Origin: Haliclystus octoradiatus
Lineage: Eukaryota > Cnidaria > Staurozoa > Stauromedusae > Haliclystidae
Assembly (NCBI GenBank): GCA_916610825.1
Contig: OU744448.1
Location: 5,520,287 to 5,584,286 of the forward strand
DNA: 64,000 nucleotides
Direction: 5' to 3'
Position numbers and translations under genes: made by a program. Shown here piece by piece: positions 47,869-57,900 of this stretch; position 1 is the stretch's first letter, and each line of letters starts with the position of its first letter. The notes below the pieces were generated by a model that worked only from the letters and a program-made list of their open reading frames with translations, had not been told where the DNA came from and did not search any database.

Positions 47869-48215
47869 GGTTATCATTGTGTAGCATTTGGTTGTACCAA
47901 CAGTTCTAAAGACACACCCAAAGAAATACAATACCATCGGTAAAGTCAATGAATTTAATTTTTACATCCATAGCGTAATCTTGTTCACCTTACTACTAAA
48001 TACAATGGAAAATATAATATAACAACAAAAATCTTAGAGATGATTGGGTTAATGCCATAAAAAGGAAAACTGGAAGGCTAATTCAAGTTCCAGGTTATGC
48101 AGTCAACATTTGTTACCCTCATCTTACATGAAACGACCAGACCATGAACTAAAGAGGCTGAAAGAAACTGCTATACCTACCATTTTCCCTGCTCATCGAA
48201 AGAATTTACTGCTTT
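47869..48215 (+). pseudogene. THAP-domain fragment, two exons, frameshifted
   Basis: The first exon (to 47939) reads YHCVAFGCTNSSKDTPKE, the CX4C start of a THAP zinc finger. A 98-bp intron (GTAAAG...CTTAG, phase 2, 47940-48037) follows. The next exon reads RDDWVNAIKRKTGRLIQVPG, then shifts by one base to CSQHLLPSSYMK...LKETAIPTIFP. This supplies the C-x2-H pair and the AVPTIF-like box. THAP domains bind DNA in P-type transposases and in host regulators. The frameshift, and a shifted frame before the first Cys, argue for a dead copy. No transposase follows. Confidence 0.7.
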
Positions 48216-48329
48216 GTATAAAACCTACATTATTGCTTATAATATTGGCCACATAAAATAAATATTGATGTCGTAAATATAAACCTGACATGTTCAGTTT
48301 ATAACAAAAGTTATGGATTCTTTTTATTT

Positions 48330-48600
48330 CAGATTGATCATTTCATTAATTTTGTATCAGCCGGGCTGTAATTTATTATCAAGTCATTTTAAATTTGAGA
48401 AGGATAGTATATGGAAACAATGAAATATTTAGTACTGGAATAATACTGAATAGATATGATATTATATATAAACTATATTTCAAATAGATAGATAGACATA
48501 TAGCAGCAGACAAGCATTTGTTTCTTGCCATTAGACGTCATCAATACTTCAAATCCGTGCATGCCACGCAAAAATTGAAATATGACATATAGTACAGTCA
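48330..48600. repeat. Interspersed repeat copy (partner at 14144-14710)
   Basis: Near-identical to 14144-14188 plus 14465-14700, lacking the 280-base middle of that copy. It lies just upstream of the LTR retrotransposon. Confidence 0.6.
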
Positions 48601-48665
48601 TTTTAGACCAATATAAGCATTAACCTCACACAAATTGCAACAGAAGCATTTTTCATCAATTCTAG

Positions 48666-48870
48666 TGTTGTGCCTCATTTCGATTCTCAGCCTCTTAATT
48701 AAATATGTAGGACATTGATGCTAGAATTAGAATGTGAAGTATGCGGTGCGAAGAACACGCGATTATATATGAATATACATCTTAAAGTTATTATGAAACA
48801 TTTGTATTATCTGTGTCTTTATCTATGATCTATCATACACAGCATTTGGATTGAGACTCAAAGCTCAACA
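48666..48870 (+). repeat. 5' LTR, 205 bp
   Basis: Starts TGTTGTGCC and ends GCTCAACA. Contains a TTATATATG TATA-like stretch (about 48773). Identical to 52940-53144. Confidence 0.95.
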
Positions 48871-48871
48871 T

Positions 48872-48889
48872 TGGCGCAGCTGATAGGAT
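48872..48889 (+). other. Primer-binding site
   Basis: TGGCGCAGCTGATAGGA starts one base after the LTR. Its complement would end CTGCGCCA, resembling the 3' end of a serine tRNA; the tRNA identity is an inference. Confidence 0.7.
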
Positions 48890-48916
48890 ATATTTTTAAG
48901 TATTATTATACTGTGT

Positions 48917-51900
48917 ATGATTATGGCACAATTCCGTGGAAAGCTACCGGAATTTTTCAACCCCAAACAACACAATGCGTATGACAAATTCATAAATTGG
49001 AAGTCTATGTTCAATATTTACATGGCTGCAACTGATTTAGATCTGAAAACTCCAGCAAAGCAAGTCGCGATTTTATATAACGTGGCTGGTGAAGATTTTA
49101 GAAAATTTGCACAAACAAATATCACGTTTACGGCTGACACGCCCGAAACAGTAGACAACATTTTGTCTGGATTGGAAACTGTGTTAAAACCACAAAGGAG
49201 ACATCTCAGTTATAGATGCAAGTTATTAGATTTAAAACAAGGGACTGATCAACCCATTCACGAATTTCTACAGTCATTACGTTCTGTGTACGAGGAGACT
49301 GGATACACGGATGCGACGCTTACGGGAGAGTTATTATTACGAGATTTACTAATACGAGGACTAAACTCTGCAGACGCAAAAAGACTTATCATGCAGCAGA
49401 ATGTAGATACTCTGACAATTGCAGAATGTACTAAACTAATATCTACATTCGAGACTGTAAAACCAGTTATTGTGACAGATTTGGCTGCCGCAACGACATC
49501 TGACAATTGTAAATACTGTGGTAGACAGCATATATACGGACAATGCCCTGCTTACGGAAAAACCTGCACGAATTGTGATCGTAAAAATCATTTTGCAATT
49601 GTATGCAGATCAAAGAGTAGCAAAGATAAAAGATCATTTGAAAAAGAATCTAAAAGGATTGACAAAAGAAAAGGCAGAAAATCGGACAACAAACGTAGGC
49701 CACAAGCAGCTGCGTTGCACACTGACAGTTCTGACACTGATGACAGCTCATTTGCAGTAGATTCTACAAAGCCAGGCAAAAGGGCGTATGTAACGCTGTG
49801 GTCTAGAGGTAAGCCAATACAATTTCTTATTGACCCTGGCTCGACATGTACAATGGTGCCAAACGAATATTTAAAAGATTCCAAGGATTTTATTTCCCTC
49901 AAAGATGCCCATGTCAGGCCTTGGAACAGTAAACCAATTCGTGTTACAGCTCAAGGTACAATAAAATTGTCTGCAACACCACAGCATAAATCTATTTCTG
50001 TTGCGGCTAAGACAATAGATAATTTAAAATGCCCGTTGTTAGCGTATCACGATTATTTAGAGCTCGGAGGTCAGCCTTTATCGCTGCCTACAGAGTTTGC
50101 TGTAGAAATAAATGCCGTTGAGCCGTTAGGAACTATTGGTGCTGCAACAATCGCAATTAAACATAATAGTTGTCCAGTTATTCAAGGAGCCAGAAAATTA
50201 GCGTTTAGGCTTCATAATCCTGTTTCTGAGGAACTAGACAGAATGATAGAAATGAAAATTATTGAACGAGTGACGGGCCCTACTAAATGGCTATCACCTA
50301 TCGTAGTTGCATGGAGAAAGAACGGAAAGCCACGAATTTGCGGCGATTTTAGAAAATTGAATGAGTGCATTAGTCGTGAACGATTTGTTATTCCTACAGC
50401 GGAATCGTTTTTCGCAAATTTACATGGCGCAACAATATTCTCTACCCTCGATTTAGAATCAGGGTTTAATCAAATAAAATTAGACGAAGCGTCATCTGAG
50501 TTGACTACAATAGCCACTCATCGCGGTAATTATCGTTATTTACGACTTCCGTTCGGTGTCAGTTCGGCACCCGAGATTTTCCAACGCACAATGTCAGATC
50601 ACTTATCGGATCTATCCGGCTGTCGTGTCTACATAGATGACATATTAGTGTATGGTAATGACCGGAAAGAACATGACGAACGATTAGCTATTGTAATGGC
50701 TCGTTTGAAAACCATTGGTGCTAAACTAAATAAATCAAAATGTAAAATAGCACAGGATAAATTAATGTATTTAGGGCATACTATATCTGCTAGTGGAATA
50801 TCCCCAGATACATCTAAAATTACTGAAGCGTTAGACATGTCACCACCTAATAACATAACCGAGGCTCGGCGCCTTCTAGGTATGCTTAATTACATGCAGA
50901 AATTTCTGCCTGATTTATCTACGCACGTCAAAGCAATTAGAGATATTTTGAAAGGCGAATTTAATCTTGATGCTGTTCATAACGCTTGGACTGTTGTCAA
51001 AGAATGTTTACGTCGTGCTGCAACTAAAACTTTGTCGTTTTATGCGCCAGATGCAGAAACTGCAATTCTGTCCGATGCAAGCCCTTATGGTTTAGGTGCA
51101 GTATTATTACAGCTGCACGATAATGAGTGGAAACCTGTGTTAACGGCCAGTCGCTCGCTCACGACTACAGAGCAGAAATATTCACAGATGGAAAGAGAAT
51201 TGTTAGCAATAGTGTTCGGAGCAAATCGATTCCGACAGTTTATTATCGGCGGCACTTGCGAATTTTGGACTGATCATAAGCCTTTAGAAGCAATATGGAC
51301 TAAACCGTTAGATGCTATACCACCACGACTTCAGCGGATGATGCTACGTCTTGCACCATTTGGATCCGAGATCCTTTATAAACCGGCAAAAGAACCGATG
51401 AACCGATTACCGGATACTCTATCGCGGTCACCAGCACACGACAGTACACCTGAGTTAACAGAAGCAGAGTACAACCAAGTAGCGTTTGTCACTTTGGAAT
51501 CTGCAGGTACATTATTATTATCAACACAAGAAATTAATGAAATAGCAGCTATAAATACTTATGATGATGAAGATGACGATGAAAACATTATACAACAACA
51601 TCAATTTGTAACATTAGATGACGTTTCGAAAGAAACCACCCATAGTAATGCATTGTCTCGTGTCATTAACGCCATTGAAACAAATGACTGGTCAGGTTTA
51701 CCTGAGTCACTTGATTGCTATTTTAAAGAACGACACAATTTAACTGTATTAAATGAGCCGAGAATACTTCTAAGAGGAAATCAAATTGTTATTCCATCAT
51801 CATTACGTGAAAATCTTGTGAAACTAGCACATGATAGTCATCTCGGTGTTAAATCTACACTTGCCCAACTAAGTTCTGTTTGGTGGCCGGGATTGTCAAG

Positions 51901-52816
51901 CGATGTGAAGTCTGCCTTAGATCATTGTGACAGCTGCAAAGAATTTCAAGAAAGAATTCCTGATCTTGAACTTCAGCCATCAGCAATTCTACCTCCATGG
52001 CACACAATTGCCACAGATATATTCCACGTTGATCGAAAACCATTTTTGTCTGTGGTGGACTATGGATCCCGCTTTCCAGAAGTATATCCTTTGCGAAAAG
52101 AGAAGGCCTCTGAGATTATAGATGCGCTTGAGGCTATTTTTTCAATGCATGGCCCAACTTTTGAAATCATGAGTGACAATGGTCCACAATTCACTTCCGA
52201 TGATTTCAAATCATTCTGTAAATCATGGGGTGTTAGAATTCGACATTCTGCACCGCGTTATGCAAAATCAAACGGTATGATAGAACGATTCCATCGCACT
52301 TTCAAGCGTCGTTGGCATCGTTTGGACCATTTAAATGACAAACATCGTTTAAGACGCGCGCTATATATACTACGTACTACTTATCATCGCACAATAGGAA
52401 CTTCTCCATTACATGCGTTAATGGGTCGTAAACCCATAACTCCAATTCCAGCTATGATCGAAAATAAAATTATCAATGAACGTCATCAGCGCACCGCTAA
52501 AGCCGTCATGAAATTAGCGCACGATTCAACAAAAAAAATTGCTCCACTTGTTCAGCCAAACGTTGGTGAGCGAGTTGCGATTAGAAATATTAATGACATA
52601 AATAGTCCTATTCGTGGACATGTACAATCAGCCACTTCTCGCCGCGTTGAGGTGTGCACTGAATCAGGTCGAAATTTAATACGGGCACGTGCTCAAGTGA
52701 TTACACCGTTAAGAACAAGTGAGCAAACCGTCTCAGATGCATCTCAAAGAACACGCAGTGGACGAATCGTGAAAGCTCCAACTCGTTTTGATCCATCAGA
52801 TCCTACTACTCATTAA
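48917..52816 (+). CDS. Gag-Pol polyprotein of the Mag-like Ty3/gypsy element
   Basis: The 1299-residue polyprotein makes the capsid and copies and inserts the element. Gag spans about 1-195, with two zinc knuckles (C198-C201-H205-C210 and C217-C220-H225-C230). Protease is near 285-400; its active site reads IDPGST (D306), with Pro where most relatives have Thr or Ser. RT spans about 430-610 (D512 in STLDLESGF, YIDD at 572-575). RNase H is about 710-840 (D720, E761, D786). Integrase has H972-H975-C1004-C1007, then D1034, D1087 and E1123, with 35 residues between the last two. Gag and Pol are in one frame with no shift. The start is the first ATG (48917); a second Met two codons on is equally possible. 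Confidence 0.95.
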   Translation: MIMAQFRGKLPEFFNPKQHNAYDKFINWKSMFNIYMAATDLDLKTPAKQVAILYNVAGEDFRKFAQTNITFTADTPETVDNILSGLETVLKPQRRHLSYRCKLLDLKQGTDQPIHEFLQSLRSVYEETGYTDATLTGELLLRDLLIRGLNSADAKRLIMQQNVDTLTIAECTKLISTFETVKPVIVTDLAAATTSDNCKYCGRQHIYGQCPAYGKTCTNCDRKNHFAIVCRSKSSKDKRSFEKESKRIDKRKGRKSDNKRRPQAAALHTDSSDTDDSSFAVDSTKPGKRAYVTLWSRGKPIQFLIDPGSTCTMVPNEYLKDSKDFISLKDAHVRPWNSKPIRVTAQGTIKLSATPQHKSISVAAKTIDNLKCPLLAYHDYLELGGQPLSLPTEFAVEINAVEPLGTIGAATIAIKHNSCPVIQGARKLAFRLHNPVSEELDRMIEMKIIERVTGPTKWLSPIVVAWRKNGKPRICGDFRKLNECISRERFVIPTAESFFANLHGATIFSTLDLESGFNQIKLDEASSELTTIATHRGNYRYLRLPFGVSSAPEIFQRTMSDHLSDLSGCRVYIDDILVYGNDRKEHDERLAIVMARLKTIGAKLNKSKCKIAQDKLMYLGHTISASGISPDTSKITEALDMSPPNNITEARRLLGMLNYMQKFLPDLSTHVKAIRDILKGEFNLDAVHNAWTVVKECLRRAATKTLSFYAPDAETAILSDASPYGLGAVLLQLHDNEWKPVLTASRSLTTTEQKYSQMERELLAIVFGANRFRQFIIGGTCEFWTDHKPLEAIWTKPLDAIPPRLQRMMLRLAPFGSEILYKPAKEPMNRLPDTLSRSPAHDSTPELTEAEYNQVAFVTLESAGTLLLSTQEINEIAAINTYDDEDDDENIIQQHQFVTLDDVSKETTHSNALSRVINAIETNDWSGLPESLDCYFKERHNLTVLNEPRILLRGNQIVIPSSLRENLVKLAHDSHLGVKSTLAQLSSVWWPGLSSDVKSALDHCDSCKEFQERIPDLELQPSAILPPWHTIATDIFHVDRKPFLSVVDYGSRFPEVYPLRKEKASEIIDALEAIFSMHGPTFEIMSDNGPQFTSDDFKSFCKSWGVRIRHSAPRYAKSNGMIERFHRTFKRRWHRLDHLNDKHRLRRALYILRTTYHRTIGTSPLHALMGRKPITPIPAMIENKIINERHQRTAKAVMKLAHDSTKKIAPLVQPNVGERVAIRNINDINSPIRGHVQSATSRRVEVCTESGRNLIRARAQVITPLRTSEQTVSDASQRTRSGRIVKAPTRFDPSDPTTH

Positions 52817-52924
52817 CGGAACCGTTTTAATAACTTAGTTTAACCGTGAAGGTTTTATTTAAATTCTTATATCTTATTAATTGACTTTACTTATATGACA
52901 ATTTATTAAATTTTAATTTACTTT

Positions 52925-52939
52925 AGAAGAAGGGGCAAG
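52925..52939 (+). other. Polypurine tract
   Basis: AGAAGAAGGGGCAAG directly precedes the 3' LTR; it primes plus-strand DNA synthesis in LTR elements. Confidence 0.85.
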
Positions 52940-53144
52940 TGTTGTGCCTCATTTCGATTCTCAGCCTCTTAATTAAATATGTAGGACATTGATGCTAGAA
53001 TTAGAATGTGAAGTATGCGGTGCGAAGAACACGCGATTATATATGAATATACATCTTAAAGTTATTATGAAACATTTGTATTATCTGTGTCTTTATCTAT
53101 GATCTATCATACACAGCATTTGGATTGAGACTCAAAGCTCAACA
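52940..53144 (+). repeat. 3' LTR, 205 bp
   Basis: No difference from the 5' LTR found by eye; followed by the CTAG duplication. Confidence 0.95.
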
Positions 53145-53148
53145 CTAG

Positions 53149-53860
53149 GGTCAAATTTTATGCTTAACAACATATCCAAAATGTTCCGAAATCGAAGTAG
53201 GCAAAATACCTTAATTTCGCAATTTGATTTATGGCATTCCCAGGAGAAACATGAAAGCGAGGCTGTCCAATTTCAGGGCAAGCATGTGATTTAATTTGAG
53301 AGAATACCATCAGATATAGTAGCCCTGCATCATTTAGCTCATATAATGTGCTTAAAATTATGTATCAAATTACCAAAGCTAGGCTGTGTATGAAGATTAG
53401 ACAAAGCGACATAGAAAAACGAGAAAAACATATACACAGTAAGTAAAATTATGTTATTCGTTATGTTTTAACATTCCACTAGCAGTATAGATCATGTAAA
53501 TATTTTATTTATCTTATTTCGAAAATACGATTAGGTAATATAGATTATACACAATGAACAATTTCAGGCAAATGCCTAGGAATGTTCATGATCGCAATTA
53601 TATTTGACAAAAGTTGACTATTACGATTTGATGATAGGCCTACAGAAAAACAGCAGAAAATATATCCAACAAAAATGTTAAATAAAATTAAACTAAAGAA
53701 CTAATACCTTAATTACTCCTCGACAGGATATCAATGTAACTTCGTATAGACTACAGTTACCCAGTCGTTCATGTTACTAATTTAACCATGGAATGAAAAC
53801 TGAACACCGGTACTAACACCTAAAGGTTATGCTCACAATGTTGACTATATCCTATAGACA
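53149..53860. other. No gene seen
   Basis: No supported coding frame or repeat. Confidence 0.4.
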
Positions 53861-54341
53861 TATACAATCATACCTGTTATAGCAGCCATCTCTATACAGC
53901 GACCACCTGTCTCAAGGGGTCCCCATGCAATGTCTTGAAATAGTATTTTCTATTGAATCAAAGATCGATGAGCTTGGCTGCAGTTTTGGTGATTTACTCT
54001 TTTTCTAGTTCTTGGTTTGTCTGAGCAGATAAAGGAAACTTGCATAAAGAAAATATTTTGTGCCACTTTTGAAATTTGCAAATTTCCCAACCATTAACTC
54101 TCCATTCATTAACTAATAATCCTCAACATATTTTCGAAACTTTGAATACAAGTGAGTAAAACTGTAGGGTTCACAATATGTTTTTGGTAGCTCTTCATAA
54201 TATCCCTGTGAAAAAGATTTCAGGACTTTTCATCAATCTTTGATTCAATAGAAAATACTATTTGAAGACAATTCAAGAGTAACCACTTGATACAGGTGGT
54301 CACTGTATAGAGATGGCTTCTATAACAGATTTGATTGTATA
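53861..54341. mobile_element. 481-bp MITE with about 100-bp inverted repeats
   Basis: The ends share TATACAATCA, CTGTTATAG, GCCATCTCTATACAG, GACCACCTGT and AATAGTATTTTCTATTGAAT in mirrored order over about 100 bp. No certain target duplication; superfamily not assigned. Non-coding. Confidence 0.7.
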
Positions 54342-55325
54342 CCATTATCGTAAATCATCTGTAAGTACCTCTTGATATCCTCATATACGATTAAACCTGT
54401 TTTTTATCTTTCAATGACTAAAATAGTTTATTCTTCTGAGTCTAAACCGGTGTTTTCTTTCAAATGAACCCTGTAAATAAAGGCCATTTACATCTAACTA
54501 CCAATGTGTGAAATAGTACCTTCAAAACTGTATTTAATCAACCATGTACCATGTATCTCAGAACCCCCTGCACATAGCGGCCAATTTCTCATAATCTAAT
54601 TGCTGGTTGTTATATACAGTTTTCACTTCATAAACATTTTAGCTGACTACTTTGTCAGCAGTGCTTAATTTTTCAAAATAGCATGGCATTATAGAACATG
54701 GCCTTGGTTCCTATTTATTTACCCCCTGAATTTTATCTTACTTACATTGTACATCATTAAAATTACATATAGAGTAGTAATAACACCTACAATGCTCCAA
54801 CCTTTTCATTTGCCATCTATGATATATGTATCAAATTTAGTTTAGAGATTGATAAAAATAGAGAATGTACATGTTCCAAACTTTCCATCCTATATTTTAC
54901 CATTTTATGTAAATTTCACTATTACAATTTCCCATTCCTAAATCCATGTGTAGTTGAAGTTTCATGCTTGTATGTAGGTCAACTATGTCTATAAGAGTGT
55001 GCTGACAGTGACCAACATTTGCTACTAATTCTATCCATCTGTGTCAGTAAAACTGATTTGCTTGGGAATACACTTGTTTCACACGTTTGAAATTTTATTA
55101 TAATTGCTTTTAATTTGCTTTTCATTTTTCATCTCCAGGTTATTACATTTACTAAAACCACTGTACTGTACATCTGCAGGAGGAATAGCTTTTATCTAAG
55201 TGGGATCTTATATTTATGATATGGTCTATAGTTCAATTTCCATTTCATTTATTCTACACTTTGGAATTCAATACAATTGTTTTTAAAAGAAATCAATAAC
55301 AATCACAGGAACTTTCGCAGGCCTG
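54342..55325. other. No gene seen
   Basis: AT-rich DNA without a supported gene or repeat. Confidence 0.4.
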
Positions 55326-55328
55326 TTA

Positions 55329-56207
55329 GGCTAGGGTTATATGGACGCACCGAACTCAATTGATTCATCCATTCAAATTAAATCTCATGATAGTGCGCTT
55401 CGTATAACATCATTCGGTTCATCAACATTCCTCAAAAAACATTAAGTGCGTCAAGCTAGCTCCGCACGTCAAGCCTTGACGTGCGGAGCTCTTCTCCATG
55501 AATTAAATTCATCGCCGCGTTATACAAGCGAGATATATCATCGCACCGAACTAAATACATTCCACTCACGGTGCCGTGACTGAGCTCCTATATTTACCTT
55601 ATATGGCAATAAACCGGGGGATGTACAAATCATAAATCATTTTAAAGAATGTTTCCATGGCAATGCGATGGAAAGAACATCGCTTTTGGGAAGTTGTTAT
55701 GGTGACTTGTTTATATGATTGAAAGATGGCTGACAGGGAAGCTGATGTTTTCCAAAATCATGATTTAAAACATTTACAAACGCTTTCTTCTAGTCAATCA
55801 CAATGCATCAGCACTAGAATTGGGGTCGCTTTTATCATAATACGTTATCTAAATGGAAATTCGCATTCAATTTGCTCTGAGTACTATGCCTTGCTAGAAC
55901 AAATACTGTTTCCCGTAAAAATACTTGCAAACCTTCGAGATTACTACTTCATACAAGTTTCAAACTATAGATAAGCAAAATAGAACGGAAAAATCGCTGA
56001 AAATGAAAAATAATGCAAACAAAATACTCTGGTTTCAAACCATGCGGCATAATTCCAAGAAAACTACTTCCTATCACGTGACATTTTGGCCAGTTTTTAA
56101 AGATCGTCGACATTTGGTTCGTCTGTATAACCCCAAATGCGAATTTAATGCTATTCGGTGTCGCACCTAATTCGAATTGAGTTCGGTGCGTTCATATAAC
56201 CCTAGCC
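55329..56207. mobile_element. 879-bp non-autonomous PIF/Harbinger-like element
   Basis: Inverted ends GGCTAGGGTTATATGRACGC continue CACCGAACTCAATT. They are flanked by TTA at 55326-55328 and 56208-56210 (3-bp TWA duplication). Terminal bases resemble those of the 37.4 kb element (GGCTATGG), suggesting a shared or related transposase. Contains an internal palindrome CCGCACGTCAAG/CTTGACGTGCGG near 55460-55490. No transposase; the 81-82-codon frames inside show no domain. Confidence 0.8.
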
Positions 56208-56597
56208 TTAATTAATCAGTAATGCAATTATTCAAAACTGATACAGTACTAGCTGCTTACCTGAACAATAAAAATTATTACTGGTTGTAAAGATAACTGC
56301 TAACTCAATTATGTAATTCTGTAATGGTGTATATTGTATATATCATAACACGTATGCTTACAATTTTCACTTGAACGTATTATTATAATCGTAGTATATC
56401 ATTTCTGCAAATTAAATGCTTCAATAAGAATATTGAATGTTATCATTATCTGGTGCCATTTGCAATACTATGTACCGCATCAGCTTAAATAATACTACTT
56501 GTATCATGATTTCAACTGAGATTACGAAAGCAATGCCAAACAAACATTTCCTGTAAAAGTACGGTCAATTTGAGAAATAATTAGGATTGCATATTCA

Positions 56598-56731
56598 ACT
56601 TTTAGGGGTGTGCATTCACAACCTAGGGGTGTAAATTGCATTTACACCCCTAAGGTGTAAATGCAAAAATGGGGGTAAAATTTTTGCATTTGCATTTGCA
56701 CCCCAAAAGTGTGAATTCACACCCCAAAAGT
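56598..56731. mobile_element. 134-bp fold-back MITE-like palindrome
   Basis: The ends ACTTTTAGGGGTGTGCATTC and its near reverse complement enclose nested hairpins (GGGGTGTAAATTGCATTTAC region). No clear target duplication. Confidence 0.6.
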
Positions 56732-57837
56732 CATGCTTTTACATCTTTATTTTTAAGAGTGTAACAATAAATAGCAGTCATTCGTAACAAATAAACAATG
56801 GCATAACAAAAATAACAGCGCTCTGATTGTATGTATATTGTTGAGATATAATGTATAATTTTTGACTCATGGTTAGGTAAATGACCTTGAGTCTATCCTG
56901 TCATGGTAGAAACGTTGATTTTCTCATTTCATTTCATTTCGTTTCATTTCATTTTTGACTCAACTCTTTTGTTCTTTTGAAATAACGTTCAACATACTGC
57001 TTTGCGTGCTAACAAAGGTCGAACAAAATCGATTGCGCAAGAAACACCACTTTATTGTTAAAAATACAATGGGCAAGCTAAGTGATAATTCCAAATTTTT
57101 AGCTGGATTCGACATCAATATTTTCCATTGCCCGCCATGATGGTCGACTCGCAGCTTAGCGAGATTACAATTGCATTATTAAATGAAATGTTTTCTGATA
57201 CTCCTGGATTAGTTTACATCGTGGTTATCTCTTCATTGGTAGAATATATGATTGTTTTCTTCTTCTCGTCATTTGAAATGGTTAATGATTGGTTTTAATC
57301 GTTCTGTAACATCACTATTTGAGGTGAAACTTCGAAGATAATTTTTGTTGTGTTTTGACCATGAGAACTTTTAAACAGACAATTCATCATTTGTTTGGGG
57401 GCTTCGACAAGAAAGTATTATATATTTATTGTTTATATTGTTTTCTGAAGTTATTTATTACATTTATTATTATTATTTATTATTTATTAAACTGCTAAGA
57501 CAGTCGTCATGGTTTTATTAGGAATAAATTCTAAAGACTATTTAAACCAGATTGTCCATGCAACAACAATAACAAGGCGACAGTCCGAACGGAAAATTTC
57601 ACATCATTTACTGTAGGTCAGAAAATTGCGCTAGGCTCCTAGTATAATTAGTGAGAAATATATATTCTTCTTGTAATAGTTTTCATGGTTATTTGTTATT
57701 TCCATTCTTTAAAGTTGTTTATTAAAATGATTTATTTCTACTGCGACATCAGCTTAAGATGAGACAATTTCGCACGTCATTTACAACTCACACCTGTATT
57801 ATGAGTAGTGAAAATCACTTCACTTCTTATATCTTGG

Positions 57838-57900
57838 TATGATCTATTGGTGGAGCGTCTGCATCAGGCGCATTGGGCTGGAGTTCATTCCCATCGGTCT
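57838..57900 (+). repeat. Possible tRNA-derived sequence
   Basis: GGTGGAGCGTCTGC and GGAGTTCATTCCC have the spacing of pol III box A and box B and are followed by T-rich DNA. Weak match; listed as a possible SINE head inside an insertion in block C. Confidence 0.3.

Larger units (their letters stand above)
48666..53144 (+). mobile_element. Complete Ty3/gypsy LTR retrotransposon (Mag-like), recent insertion
   Basis: 4479 bp with two 205-bp LTRs that are identical by eye (TGTTG...CAACA ends). The flanks CTAG at 48662-48665 and 53145-53148 are a 4-bp target duplication. Inside are a primer-binding site, one uninterrupted gag-pol frame of 1299 codons and a polypurine tract. The domain order PR-RT-RNaseH-IN and two zinc knuckles place it in Ty3/gypsy, close to the Mag type. 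No env-like frame is present. Identical LTRs and an intact frame indicate a young, possibly active copy. Confidence 0.95.
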
